Part shown: piece after piece, positions 15,885 to 24,770 of the stretch
How the letters are laid out: each line of letters opens with the position of its first letter
Numbering within the stretch: position 1 is the first letter of the stretch
NCBI GenBank assembly: GCA_014650415.1
Contig: BMUX01000032.1
Location: 1 to 50,980 of the forward strand
Source: Streptomyces spiroverticillatus
GTDB lineage: Bacteria > Actinomycetota > Actinomycetes > Streptomycetales > Streptomycetaceae
Direction of reading: 5' to 3'
Length of the DNA: 50,980 nucleotides
The notes under the pieces: generated by a model
Database searches by the model: none
What the model was told of the DNA's origin: nothing
Seen by the model: the letters and a program-made list of their open reading frames with translations, nothing else
Translations under genes and position numbers: made by a program

Positions 15885-17239
15885 CCGGCGGCGGGACGCT
15901 TGCGGCCCACCGCCAGAGTGGTCAGCGCGGCCACCGCGAACGACAGCAGGGAAGCACTCATCCAGGGCTGCACGGTGAGCCCGACGAGCCCCTGCAACCA
16001 GGCCCAGAAGTCGGACCAGCCCGCGATGCCCGTGGGCGCGATCAGCTGATAGGCGGCGAAGCCGAGCGCCCAGGGCAGCAGCATCACCCAGCGGGTGGGG
16101 GCCTGCTCGGAGACGTCCCAGCTGCGGTGACCGCCGAGCACGAAGAAGTCCACCACCAGGACCGCGAACATCGGGATGAACACCGCGCCGATCAGGTACA
16201 GGAAGCTGGCGAAGCTGTCCATGTTCACCAGCAGCGCCAGCCCGGTGGCCAGACCGCCGCTGATCAGGCACAGGACGCGGCGGTCCGCCCGAGGCAGCAG
16301 GTTCTGGGCGGAGACGGCCGTCGAGTACACGTTGGCGAAGGACTGGTCGACCTCGCGCAGCACCAGCACACCGAAGCAGATCACGCCGACGCTGGTGGCG
16401 GTGAAGGGGTCGAAGACCTTGTACGGGTCCGTACTGTCGAACGCGATCATGGCGAGGGCGGCCACACCGAGGACCGAGCCCGCGATGCCCGCGAGGGTCT
16501 GGCCGATGACCAGACCGCCGAACGCCTCCTTCTCGCTGCGGGAGTGCCGCGAGTAGTCGGCGACCAGTGGCAGCCAGGAGATCGACACGGCGATCACGCT
16601 GTCGGTCGCGAACCAGAAGTCCTTCCAGGAGCCGCCCTCCATCGGGACACCGCGCCCGGCCAGGTCCCAGCCCAGGTAGAGGATGGCCAGGACGACGGCA
16701 ATGGTGACGTACCGGCGGATGATGCGCAGCGCGCCCAGCGGACGGAGCGTGAGCGCCGTCGTCACCGCGCCCGCGACAAGCACGTACAGCCACCCGGGCC
16801 CGGGATCCCCGAACACCTGACGGGCCAGGATCTTCAACCCCGTTGAAATGACGACGAGTTCGAAGACGGCCCAACCGACCATCTGCAGCACGTTGAGGAC
16901 GGTCGGCAGATAGGACGCCTTCGCACCGAACAGCCCGCGCAGCAGCACCATCGACGGCGCTCCGGTGCGCGCCCCGGTGATGGCGGCCAGCCCGAGCGCG
17001 GCGGTGCCGATCAGGGTGCCGACGACCGACGCGGTGACGGCGGCGGCGAACGACAGGGTGGGCTTGCCGGTGCCCAGCGGGTCGAGGACGACCAGCATCC
17101 CGCTGAAGCCGAGCAGGCTCACGCCCAGGTTGGCCCAGAAGGTGCCCTGGTCCCAGCCGGTCAGGACTTTGGGCGTGGGCTGGTCGAGGGTGAGCGGCGC
17201 CTCGTTCGCCGGGGCGCCGGGTTCGGCGGTGGTCGTCAC
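15881..17239 (-). CDS. cytX: NCS1-family transporter, predicted hydroxymethylpyrimidine permease
   Basis: 452 aa from a GTG at 17237-17239 that overlaps the tenA stop (GTGA), with GGAG upstream. About 12 membrane segments; the NCS1 features 'WDQGTFWANLGVSLLGFSGMLV' and 'SWLPLVADYSRHSRS' are present. In this family CytX members are linked to thiamine operons and import the pyrimidine moiety (HMP or degradation products). As last gene of thiM-thiE-thiD-tenA-cytX, salvage uptake of thiamine pyrimidine is well supported by context. A longer start at 17344 would overlap most of the end of tenA and is unlikely. Confidence 0.85.
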   Translation of the reverse strand: MTTTAEPGAPANEAPLTLDQPTPKVLTGWDQGTFWANLGVSLLGFSGMLVVLDPLGTGKPTLSFAAAVTASVVGTLIGTAALGLAAITGARTGAPSMVLLRGLFGAKASYLPTVLNVLQMVGWAVFELVVISTGLKILARQVFGDPGPGWLYVLVAGAVTTALTLRPLGALRIIRRYVTIAVVLAILYLGWDLAGRGVPMEGGSWKDFWFATDSVIAVSISWLPLVADYSRHSRSEKEAFGGLVIGQTLAGIAGSVLGVAALAMIAFDSTDPYKVFDPFTATSVGVICFGVLVLREVDQSFANVYSTAVSAQNLLPRADRRVLCLISGGLATGLALLVNMDSFASFLYLIGAVFIPMFAVLVVDFFVLGGHRSWDVSEQAPTRWVMLLPWALGFAAYQLIAPTGIAGWSDFWAWLQGLVGLTVQPWMSASLLSFAVAALTTLAVGRKRPAAG

Positions 17240-17949
17240 TTCGCGGGCTCCGAAGCCTGGGCCGAAGCGGCCTCGAAGGGCTGGGCGGAAGCGGCCTCGA
17301 AGGGCCAGGACTCCACCCGCCAGGCGGCGTCCCAGAACATCCACTCCCAGGTGGAGGCGGTCGTGAAGGCGGTACGCATGCGGTCGCGGGTGGCCGGATC
17401 AGCCTGTGCCGCGAGCCGGTTGACGATCTGCCGGGCGTGCTCGGTGGAGGCCTCGAACTCCTCGTCGGCGTACGTCCCGATCCAGTCGCCGTACGGGTGC
17501 TCGGTGAGGTCTCCGGCCTGCTCCAGCAGTGCCCGCCCCACCTCGGCGTAGATCCAGAAGCAGGGCAGGACGGCGGCGGCGAGCTCCGCGTACCCCTGCG
17601 TGTGGGCCACGTTGAGGAGGTAGGAGGTGTACCCGGTGCAGGTGGGGGAGGGCGTCCAGGCGTCCACGTCGACGACATTGGTCTCGTGCAGGGAACTCTC
17701 GACGACCACGGCGTCATGGGCGGACTTCGCGAAGAACGCGATGTCCTGCGGCCGGTCCGCCTTCGCGGCGGCGCTGGCCAGCGCACGGGCGTAGTCCCGC
17801 AGGTAATGGGCGTCCTGGGCCAGGTAGTAGACGAACTTGTCCCGGTCCAGGGTGCCGTCGCCGAGACCGGTGACGAACGGCAGCTTGTCGATGCCGGCAC
17901 GTATCTCGGCCGTGGCCGCCCACAGCTCGTCGCAGAAGTTCAGGGTCAT
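17236..17949 (-). CDS. tenA: Aminopyrimidine aminohydrolase (thiaminase II)
   Basis: 237 aa from the ATG at 17947-17949, 5 nt after the thiD stop. TenA landmarks: D46 in 'YYLAQDAHYL', catalytic C130 in 'AAAVLPCFWIYAEVG', and E202 in 'STWEWMFWDAAW'. The family hydrolyses aminomethyl-aminopyrimidine from degraded thiamine to HMP. The C-terminus carries an 8-residue repeat (AASAQPFE twice) coded by a 24-nt tandem duplication at 17257-17280 and 17281-17304 with one mismatch, extending the protein beyond the usual end of about 220 aa. Cytoplasmic, in the thiamine salvage operon. Confidence 0.9.
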   Translation of the reverse strand: MTLNFCDELWAATAEIRAGIDKLPFVTGLGDGTLDRDKFVYYLAQDAHYLRDYARALASAAAKADRPQDIAFFAKSAHDAVVVESSLHETNVVDVDAWTPSPTCTGYTSYLLNVAHTQGYAELAAAVLPCFWIYAEVGRALLEQAGDLTEHPYGDWIGTYADEEFEASTEHARQIVNRLAAQADPATRDRMRTAFTTASTWEWMFWDAAWRVESWPFEAASAQPFEAASAQASEPAK

Positions 17950-17954
17950 GGTGA

Positions 17955-18763
<809 letters not shown>

Positions 18764-18767
<4 letters not shown>

Positions 18768-19402
18768 GCGGAAGCCTCCTGACGCAGGACATGAACAAGA
18801 GAACGGGCCGCAGCCTCGGGATCGGGCCGCCCGCACACCGCGCTGACGACGGCAACCCCCGCCGCACCGCTCCCCATGACCCCGGCGACCTCGGCCACGC
18901 CGATCCCGCCGATGGCCACGCAGGGCAACGGACTCTCCCGGACGATCCGAGCCAGGCCGTCCAACCCGATCGGCTCGTCCGCGTCGGGCTTGGTGGTCTG
19001 CGGAAACACGGGCCCGACCCCGAGGTGATCGACAGCGTCCGTCACGCCCGCAAGCTGTTCGGCACGGCTGACGGACAACCCGACGTACGCATCCGGACCG
19101 AGCAGTCGCCGCGCAACCTCGGGGGAGACGTCCCGCTGCCCGAGATGCACCCCGTCGGCCCCGAGCCAGACCGCCACATCCAGCCGGTCATTGACGATCA
19201 ACGGGACGCCGGTGCCGTGGAGTTCACCCTGAATCGCCCGCCCCAGCGAGAAGAGCGCACGAGCATCCGCGCCGGGATCCCGCAACTGGACAGCGGTCAC
19301 CCCGCCCCGCACGGCGGCTGCCACGGTGGCGGCAACACCGCGGTCGCCGCAGAGCCGGGTGTCGGTCACGAGATACAGGGACAGATCAAGAGGAGGTCGC
19401 AT
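18764..19402 (-). CDS. thiE: Thiamine-phosphate synthase
   Basis: 212 aa from the ATG at 19400-19402 with AAGGA 8 nt upstream. TIM-barrel signatures: 'YLVTDTRLCGDRG', 'VTAVQLRD', 'LIVNDRLDVAVWLGADGVHLGQRD', 'GVGPVFPQTTKPDA', 'CVAIGGIG'. Joins HMP-PP and hydroxyethylthiazole phosphate to thiamine phosphate. The 138-nt gap from thiM contains a hairpin but no second THI box. Confidence 0.95.
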
Positions 19403-19466
19403 GGAGAAATCCTTGAAGGTCTTCCGGCCCGCAAAAGGGCAGCGGAAGCACACGAAGAAGAAGGGG

Positions 19467-19484
19467 ACGGCCCGCCAGGGCCGT
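19467..19484 (-). terminator. Hairpin in the thiM-thiE gap (possible attenuator)
   Basis: ACGGCCC-gcca-GGGCCGT is a perfect 7-bp stem with a 4-nt loop; on the minus strand it is followed by a pyrimidine-rich tract. It may reduce read-through from thiM to thiE or simply fold in the leader. Confidence 0.4.
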
Positions 19485-19540
19485 TCACCGACAGGAACAG
19501 GCAAGGCGGTGCCGCCGGAGACCCGGCAACACCCCGGCGC

Positions 19541-20371
19541 TCAGCGCACGTTGACGGCCTCGGCGAGCCGATCCGGCCCGAGTGCGTACAACCCGTCGAT
19601 CAACGCGACCGCAAACGAGCCCGGCCCCGCACAGCCGTCGGCCGCATCCTCCGCAGCCACATTCAGCACACTGGTCGCGGCAGCAGCGGCCAACAGCGCA
19701 TCATCCGTAACGGCAGCACAAGCAGCCACGAGCGCGCCCAGCGCGCACCCCGTCCCCGTCACCAGCGGCAGCAACGGGTGCCCATTGGCCAGGCGCACCA
19801 CACGCTCCCCGTCCGTGAGCACGTCCACCGGACCACTGACCGCCACGACACAGCCGTAACGCCGCGCCAGCGCGGTAGCCGCAGCCAGCGCCGCCTCTGG
19901 GGCATCCGTACTGTCGACACCGCGCCCACCGGACCCGCCGTCCAGCGCCAGGATCTCCGAAGGATTGCCCCGGACAACCGCCGGCGGCGCACTCTCCAGC
20001 AGCTCATGGGCAAGCCCGGTGCGCCAGGGCAGCGGCCCGACCCCCACCGGATCGAGCACCCACGGCCGCCCGGCCCCGGCCGCCGCCTTCACCGCGACCC
20101 GCATGGCCTCCGCCGTCAGCGACGTCACGGTCCCCAGGTTGACCAGCACACCCCCGGCCACCCGGGCCAGCGCCCCGGCCTCCTCCGCGCTGTGCACCAT
20201 CGCGGGCGCGGCCCCCGCCGCGAGCAGCATGTTCGCGGTGAACTGCGACACCACCACATTGGTCAGACAGTGCACCAGCGGTACGGCTCCCCGCAGCCCC
20301 GCAAAGACCTCCGCCACGGCACCGGGCGAAACACCGGCACCCTGCCGGGCAGACACGAAGGCAGCACCCAT
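19541..20371 (-). CDS. thiM: Hydroxyethylthiazole kinase
   Basis: 276 aa from the ATG at 20369-20371, directly behind the TPP riboswitch. Ribokinase-like fold: 'PLVHCLTNVVVSQFTANMLLAAGAAPAM' at the N-terminus, 'WVLDPVGVGPLPWRT', 'VVRGNPSEILAL', and 'LVTGTGCALGALVAACAA' with the catalytic Cys region. Phosphorylates the thiazole salvaged from thiamine. First gene of the leftward thiamine salvage operon. Confidence 0.95.
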   Translation of the reverse strand: MGAAFVSARQGAGVSPGAVAEVFAGLRGAVPLVHCLTNVVVSQFTANMLLAAGAAPAMVHSAEEAGALARVAGGVLVNLGTVTSLTAEAMRVAVKAAAGAGRPWVLDPVGVGPLPWRTGLAHELLESAPPAVVRGNPSEILALDGGSGGRGVDSTDAPEAALAAATALARRYGCVVAVSGPVDVLTDGERVVRLANGHPLLPLVTGTGCALGALVAACAAVTDDALLAAAAATSVLNVAAEDAADGCAGPGSFAVALIDGLYALGPDRLAEAVNVR

Positions 20372-20375
20372 CGTC

Positions 20376-20492
20376 AACACCCTTCCTACGCCGGCATTAC
20401 CCGGTCCAGGTTCATGCGGTCGGCGAAGAGGGGAGTCGTCGCTCCCGTCCGCCCTCTCAGCCCGGCTGCTCCCGAGCTCCCGCGGTGGTCGG
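20376..20492 (-). ncRNA. TPP riboswitch (THI element)
   Basis: On the minus strand the conserved blocks appear in order: GGGAGC, GGGCTGAGAGGG (CUGAGA box), CATGAACCTGGACCGGGTAATGCC, and GCGTAGGAAG. Helix P1 can form between CACC and GGGTG. The Shine-Dalgarno GGAAGG is part of or abuts the 3' strand of the aptamer, only 12 nt before the thiM ATG. TPP binding would thus be expected to hide the ribosome site directly. The flanking IR GGTAC-gcaat-GTACC (20491-20505) lies at the 5' side. Confidence 0.95.
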
Positions 20493-20644
20493 TACGCAAT
20501 GTACCCCCTTCGGGAACGGGTGTTCGTACACGGGTGTCGCGCACGGCGACAACCCGGACCCGCGACGACTCCGTGCAGGTCGGCTTCTGCCCGGCGGCGA
20601 TGTTTGAATAGACCGGTCGTTTCTGGTCTGCAAGGAGAAGCTCT

Positions 20645-21418
20645 GTGCCCCTGGTGTCCGTCATCATGCCCGTCTACAACTCGGCGGCCACGTTGGGTGC
20701 AGCCGTGAGATCGGTCCTCACGCAGACCCACAGCGACCTGGAGCTGCTGGTCACCGACGACCGGTCCACCGACGACTCGATGGACCTGCTGCGCGAGTTC
20801 GCCGCGCAGGACGAGCGGGTCCTGCCGAAGACGGCACCCGAACAGGGCGGTGCGGGCCGGGCCCGCAACCTGGCGATGGAGCGGGCCCGCGGCGACTACA
20901 TCGCCTTCCTCGACAGCGACGACATGTGGCTGCCGGAGAAGACCGAGAAGCAGCTCGCCTTCGCGAAGGAGGGCACCGCCCCCCTCACCTTCACCTCGTA
21001 CTTCAAGATGGACGCCGAGCACGCCGGCGAGAGCACCGACTGGGTCCCCAACGGCCGGGTGATCCGTGCACGCTCGCACGTGACGTACCGCGACATGCTG
21101 GTCCAGGACCACATCGGGGCCCTCACCGCCATGTACGACCGCAGCGTCCTGGGCACGCGGCTGATGCCCGACATGCGCAAGCGCCAGGACTACGCCCTGT
21201 GGCTGAGCATCATGCGGGACGGCGCCGACGCCCGGGGCCTCGCCGAGCCGCTGGCGGTCTACCGGGCCCAGCAGGCCGGCTCGCTCTCCTCCAACAAGCT
21301 CTCTCTGGTCCAGTACAACTGGTCCCTCTACCGCGAGCACGAGCACCTGTCGGTGCCCCGGGCGACCCGGGCGCTGGCGGGCGCGGTGTGGCAGTCGGTA
21401 CGCAACTCGCGCATCTGA
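20645..21418 (+). CDS. Family 2 glycosyltransferase
   Basis: 257 aa from a GTG at 20645 with AAGGAG upstream. GT-A fold: 'VSVIMPVYNSAATLGAAVRSVLTQTH' at the N-terminus, 'VTDDRSTDDS' (38-45), and the metal/nucleotide-binding 'FLDSDD' (D90-D93). Transfers a sugar from an NDP-donor; no transmembrane segment, so cytoplasmic or peripheral. Similar small GT2 proteins work in capsule or teichoic-type glycan synthesis, but nothing nearby indicates the acceptor. Single gene, divergent from the thiamine operon and convergent with the next gene across a strong terminator. Confidence 0.88.
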   Translation: MPLVSVIMPVYNSAATLGAAVRSVLTQTHSDLELLVTDDRSTDDSMDLLREFAAQDERVLPKTAPEQGGAGRARNLAMERARGDYIAFLDSDDMWLPEKTEKQLAFAKEGTAPLTFTSYFKMDAEHAGESTDWVPNGRVIRARSHVTYRDMLVQDHIGALTAMYDRSVLGTRLMPDMRKRQDYALWLSIMRDGADARGLAEPLAVYRAQQAGSLSSNKLSLVQYNWSLYREHEHLSVPRATRALAGAVWQSVRNSRI

Positions 21419-21451
21419 CCTCCGCCGCCGTGGCGGGCCTCCGCCCGGGCC

Positions 21452-21486
21452 CGACGTGGAGGAGCTGACCGCGCTCCTCCACGTCG
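21452..21486. terminator. Bidirectional terminator between convergent genes
   Basis: Perfect 14-bp stem (21452-21465 with 21473-21486) with a 7-nt loop, centrally placed between the two convergent stop codons. Confidence 0.8.
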
Positions 21487-21522
21487 ACGCCGCGACCGGC
21501 TCCGTTCGACGCTCCCGATACG

Positions 21523-22293
21523 TCAGCCCTGCTGCGGCGCCCACGGTGCGAGGGCGCTCTTCATGGCGTCCGTCAGGGCGAACTGGAGCAGGGGACCGTA
21601 GGTGATCCGGCCGACGCCGAGGCGGCGGAAGCGCTCCAGGTCGTGCTTGACGGGGTGGGCCGTGGAGTTGACGGGCACGGTGACGGCGCTGGTCACGGCG
21701 GTGAGCAGCGCGTCGTTGTCCTGGATGCCCACGGGGTAGACGCTGTCGGCGCCCGCCTGCTCCAGGGCCTTCAGCCGCTCGATTGCCTCGTCGAGGACGG
21801 CGGAGGCGTCGTCCGCGTGCATGAAGAGGTCGGTGCGCCCGTTCACCCAGACCGGGATGCCCGCCTTGTCGGCCGCCGCGCGCAGGCCCGCGATGAAGGT
21901 CGCGTGCTCCTGCGTGGTGCGGACGCGGCCGCCGTCCGAGTGGACGGTGTCCTCCAGGTTGAGGCCGACCGCGCCGATCTCGGTGAGCCCGGCGATCAGG
22001 TCCGCCGGTTCCTGTCCGTACCCGGCCTCCAGGTCGACGGAGACGGGGACGTCGACCGCCGCGACGATCGGCCGTACGGCGGCGAGCACCTCCTCGAAGG
22101 TCTGCCCCTCGTGGTCCTCGGCTCCCCGGGAGTCGGCGAGCGGGTGGCTGCCGATCGTCAGTGCGGGGAAACCTGCGTCCGCCGCGACCCGCGCGGACCA
22201 GGAGTCCCAGACGGTGGGGAGGACGAGCGGCTTGTGGTCGGCGTGCAATTGGGCGAGGCGCTGGGCCCGTTCAACGGTGCGATGAAAGTCCAT
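21523..22293 (-). CDS. Isocitrate lyase/PEP mutase superfamily protein
   Basis: 256 aa from the ATG at 22291-22293. (beta/alpha)8 features of the PEP mutase/ICL superfamily: 'VLPTVWDSWSARVAADAGFPALTIGS' (24-49), 'VSVDLEAGYG' with D87 and E89 (metal site), and 'AVGLNLEDTVHSDGG' (108-122). The KKCGH motif of true isocitrate lyases is absent. Relatives include oxaloacetate hydrolases, 2-methylisocitrate lyase-like and phosphonopyruvate-type enzymes, so the reaction stays open: C-C or P-C bond chemistry on a 2-oxoacid-type substrate. Confidence 0.82.
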   Translation of the reverse strand: MDFHRTVERAQRLAQLHADHKPLVLPTVWDSWSARVAADAGFPALTIGSHPLADSRGAEDHEGQTFEEVLAAVRPIVAAVDVPVSVDLEAGYGQEPADLIAGLTEIGAVGLNLEDTVHSDGGRVRTTQEHATFIAGLRAAADKAGIPVWVNGRTDLFMHADDASAVLDEAIERLKALEQAGADSVYPVGIQDNDALLTAVTSAVTVPVNSTAHPVKHDLERFRRLGVGRITYGPLLQFALTDAMKSALAPWAPQQG

Positions 22294-22337
22294 GCCGCAG
22301 ACGCTACCTGGTGGACCCGCGCAGGGTGCTGCTCCGG

Positions 22338-22757
22338 CTACCTGCCGTAGAGGAACGACCGCGCGGGGACGAAGAGTTCGTGACCCTGGGGAAAGCGGAT
22401 CCGCACACCGTCCTGGGTCCACACGGTCGAGCGGACGCCCGCCTGCCCGAGGGCGGCGTCGAGGTCGAGCCAGTGCCCGTACGCGGGCGTGGACCCCCGT
22501 CCGATGACCAGCCGGTAGGCGTCGGCACCGCACAGGGAGCTGCGGCGGACCACCAACAGGTGGTGCGGCGCCTTGTCCGGGTAGACGAGCGAGGGCGGGG
22601 GAGTGCTGCGGTGGACCACTTCGTCCTGCGGCCACCGCAGCGCCGTGATCAGCGAGACGGTCAGTACGACACCGGCCACCGCACCCAGCAGCGCCGGCAG
22701 CACCCAGGACCTGCGGCGGGGAGGTGTCTGCGGGGGAGGAGAGGTGGTCACGGGCAC
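22338..22757 (-). CDS. Membrane-anchored protein of unknown function
   Basis: 139 aa from a GTG at 22755-22757; GGAGG lies 11 nt upstream. I do not recognise a family. A Pro-rich cytoplasmic head with an RRR stop (1-16), one membrane span at about 18-40 ('WVLPALLGAVAGVVLTVSLITAL'), then an exterior domain with 'LLVVRRSSLCGADAYRLVIGRGS' and 'GVRIRFPQGHELFVPARSFL'. High GC3 supports coding. Located between the PEPM/ICL gene (44 nt) and the uronate dehydrogenase gene (108 nt), same strand. Confidence 0.65.
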   Translation of the reverse strand: MPVTTSPPPQTPPRRRSWVLPALLGAVAGVVLTVSLITALRWPQDEVVHRSTPPPSLVYPDKAPHHLLVVRRSSLCGADAYRLVIGRGSTPAYGHWLDLDAALGQAGVRSTVWTQDGVRIRFPQGHELFVPARSFLYGR

Positions 22758-22865
22758 GCTGATCAGGTCCTCCGGGGTTGCCGTCGCTGTGGACCGGCCG
22801 CAGGAGTCGGTTCACGGAAGGACGACCGGACCGGCCGGGTGGTTGCAGCCCGTGGCCCCGGTGCA

Positions 22866-23699
22866 TCAGAGCGGGTCGGGTTCGCCCAGGGGGATGGTGA
22901 CGAAGGGGCCGCCGACGTAGTGCGCGGCGGGGCCGGTGGGGGCCGGGGCGTCGATGAGGTCCGCGAAGGATTCGGCGTCGTCCAGGGACGTATAGCCAAG
23001 AGCCTCTGCCTCGGCCAGGGAGTAGATGCGGCGCGTGTTGTCGGAGACGCCCCAGATCACGCGGTAGCCGGGCGACGGCGCGGCCAGACAGGCCTCGAAC
23101 AGGCGCGCAGCGTCGTCGGGGGAGAGCCAGGTGGCCAGCCCGCGCGGTCCCAGGTCCACCGGGCTCGGGAAGCAGGAGCCGATGCGGACGACGATGACGT
23201 CCATGCCGAACCGTGCGTGGTAGAGGCTGCCGAGCGCCTCCACGGCCGCCTTGCTGACGCCGTAGTACGTGTCCGGGCGGGCCGTGGAGTCGGCGGGCAG
23301 ACCCGATGCGCCCGCTTCGTCGGTCCGCCGGAAACCCACGGCGTGGTTGCTGGAAGCCAGGACCACGCGCGGAACACCGGCCGCGCGGGCGGCCTCCAGG
23401 ACCGTGCGGGTGCCGTGGATGTTGACGTCGAGGATCTGCTCCCACGAGGTCTCGCGGCTGTGCCCGCCGAGGTGGATCACCGCGTCGACACCCGCGCACG
23501 CGGCGGCCGTCGCGGCCGGGTCGGTGACCGAGGCGTGCACCAGCTCGACGGCTTCGCCGGGCTCGGCGGGCGGCTGTTCGGCAAGGTCGAGCAGGCGCAG
23601 GATCCGGCCGTCGCGGCGCAGGCGCAGGCGCATGAGGCCGCCGACCAGGCCGGCCGATCCGGTGATCAGGACGCGCTGGACTGCCATCGCAGTGCTCAT
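22866..23699 (-). CDS. udh: NAD-dependent epimerase/dehydratase, predicted uronate dehydrogenase
   Basis: 277 aa from the ATG at 23697-23699 (GGAGAG upstream); a second ATG lies at 23687. Extended SDR fold: 'VLITGSAGLVGGLM' nucleotide site, 'AVIHLGGHS', 'LASSNHAVGFRR', and 'RPDTYYGVSKAAVEALG' with the YxxxK pair. The SSNHxxGF block followed by YYGxSKA is typical of bacterial uronate dehydrogenases, which oxidise D-glucuronate or D-galacturonate C1 to the aldarolactone with NAD+. The neighbours kdgD and a glucarate-dehydratase-type enolase complete the same oxidative route. Probably cotranscribed with iclR (44-nt gap). Confidence 0.78.
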   Translation of the reverse strand: MSTAMAVQRVLITGSAGLVGGLMRLRLRRDGRILRLLDLAEQPPAEPGEAVELVHASVTDPAATAAACAGVDAVIHLGGHSRETSWEQILDVNIHGTRTVLEAARAAGVPRVVLASSNHAVGFRRTDEAGASGLPADSTARPDTYYGVSKAAVEALGSLYHARFGMDVIVVRIGSCFPSPVDLGPRGLATWLSPDDAARLFEACLAAPSPGYRVIWGVSDNTRRIYSLAEAEALGYTSLDDAESFADLIDAPAPTGPAAHYVGGPFVTIPLGEPDPL

Positions 23700-23743
23700 T
23701 TCTCTCCGTACGGACAGGGCATGTGCGGCCACACGGGGGCGGC

Positions 23744-24547
23744 TCAGCGAATTCCCGCGCGGCGCAGGCGCCGTCCGAGCTCGGCGGTGGCCTCGGCGAG
23801 CAGTTCGCCGACGCGCTCCACGTCGTCGTCGGTGACCTGGTCGACCGGCATGGAACAGCTCATCGCGTCGGTGGCGGGGATCCGGTACGGGATCACCGAG
23901 GCCACGCACCGCACGCCGAGACCGCCCTCCTCGAACTCGGAGCCGTAACCGCGTTCGCGGGTCAGGGCGCACTCGGCGTGGAGGGCTTCGACCGAGGTGA
24001 TGGTGTTCGGGGTCAGCGCGGTCAGCGGGTCGCGCAGCACGGCTTCGATCTCCTCGTGCGTCAGCTCGGCGAGCAGCGCCTTCCCGAGGGCGGTGGCGTG
24101 CGCGGGCAGGGTCCGGCCGACGCGTGACACCAGGTGGGTGGACCTGGCCGACTCCCGGGTCTCCAGGTACACCACCTCGGCGCCGTTGCGGCGGGCGTAG
24201 TGCGCGGTGAACCCGGTCTTCTCCCGTACGCGTTCGAGCGCCTCGGTCGCGTACGGGATCACGGGGTCACGGTCGAGGTATGCCGTGCCGCAGATCAGCG
24301 CCCGTACCCCGAGCCGATAGCGCCCGGTGTGCGAGTCCGCTTCCAGCCACCCGGCGTCGAGCAGCGTGCGCAGCAGTCCGTGCAGGCTCGACCGGGGGAA
24401 CCCGGTACGCGCCTGCAGGTCGGCCAGCGACAGCCAGACGCCGTTGGCCGCGAAGGTCTCCACCAGGTCGATGGCGCGGCGCGCCGATTTCACCCCCGCC
24501 GGTTCAACGGCCTTGTCGCTCACCGGGGTTGTCGCCTTCTGCGGCAT
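23744..24547 (-). CDS. IclR-family regulator
   Basis: 267 aa from the ATG at 24545-24547 with GGAGG upstream; a longer reading from 24634 has no ribosome site. N-terminal winged helix 'SARRAIDLVETFAANGVWLSLADLQARTGFPRSSLHGLLRTLLDAGWLE', then an IclR effector domain ('TLPAHATALGKALLA', 'GLGVRCVASVIPY'). IclR proteins typically control catabolism of aromatic or sugar acids in response to pathway intermediates. The position, upstream of udh and divergent from kdgD, makes it the probable local regulator of uronate oxidation. Confidence 0.92.
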   Translation of the reverse strand: MPQKATTPVSDKAVEPAGVKSARRAIDLVETFAANGVWLSLADLQARTGFPRSSLHGLLRTLLDAGWLEADSHTGRYRLGVRALICGTAYLDRDPVIPYATEALERVREKTGFTAHYARRNGAEVVYLETRESARSTHLVSRVGRTLPAHATALGKALLAELTHEEIEAVLRDPLTALTPNTITSVEALHAECALTRERGYGSEFEEGGLGVRCVASVIPYRIPATDAMSCSMPVDQVTDDDVERVGELLAEATAELGRRLRRAGIR

Positions 24548-24614
24548 GAAGCACGCCTCCGTCCACCCGTTGACACCTACGGCACGCCACATTAGCGTCC
24601 CGGGACAGCATTCG

Positions 24615-24738
24615 TAGACCTGAACGTCTATCACACACGCAGACTTCGTTCACAACCATGAACAGCCTGACGGTACTTCGAGCACCCACTTCGAGCGCAC
24701 CCGTCGAACACGCCCTGCGAGCAGGGCACTTCGAGCAC
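24615..24738. promoter_or_regulatory. Candidate IclR control region between iclR and kdgD
   Basis: Two perfect 5+5 inverted repeats with 6-nt spacers: TAGAC-ctgaac-GTCTA (24615-24630) and GTTCA-caacca-TGAAC (24648-24663). In addition ACTTCGAG occurs three times in direct orientation at 24675, 24688 and 24728. One of these sets is likely the binding site; the sequence alone does not say which. Confidence 0.45.
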
Positions 24739-24770
24739 GGCTACCGAGAGAACGAGAGAGTGACACGTTG

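Noticed and set aside
14718..17900. 1060-codon minus-strand open frame
   Set aside because: Antisense to the MFS gene and out of frame with cytX/tenA; a GC-bias artefact with Arg/Gly/Ala-rich composition.
19403..19540. Possible second riboswitch between thiM and thiE
   Set aside because: No CUGAGA or GAACCUG blocks; only a short hairpin.
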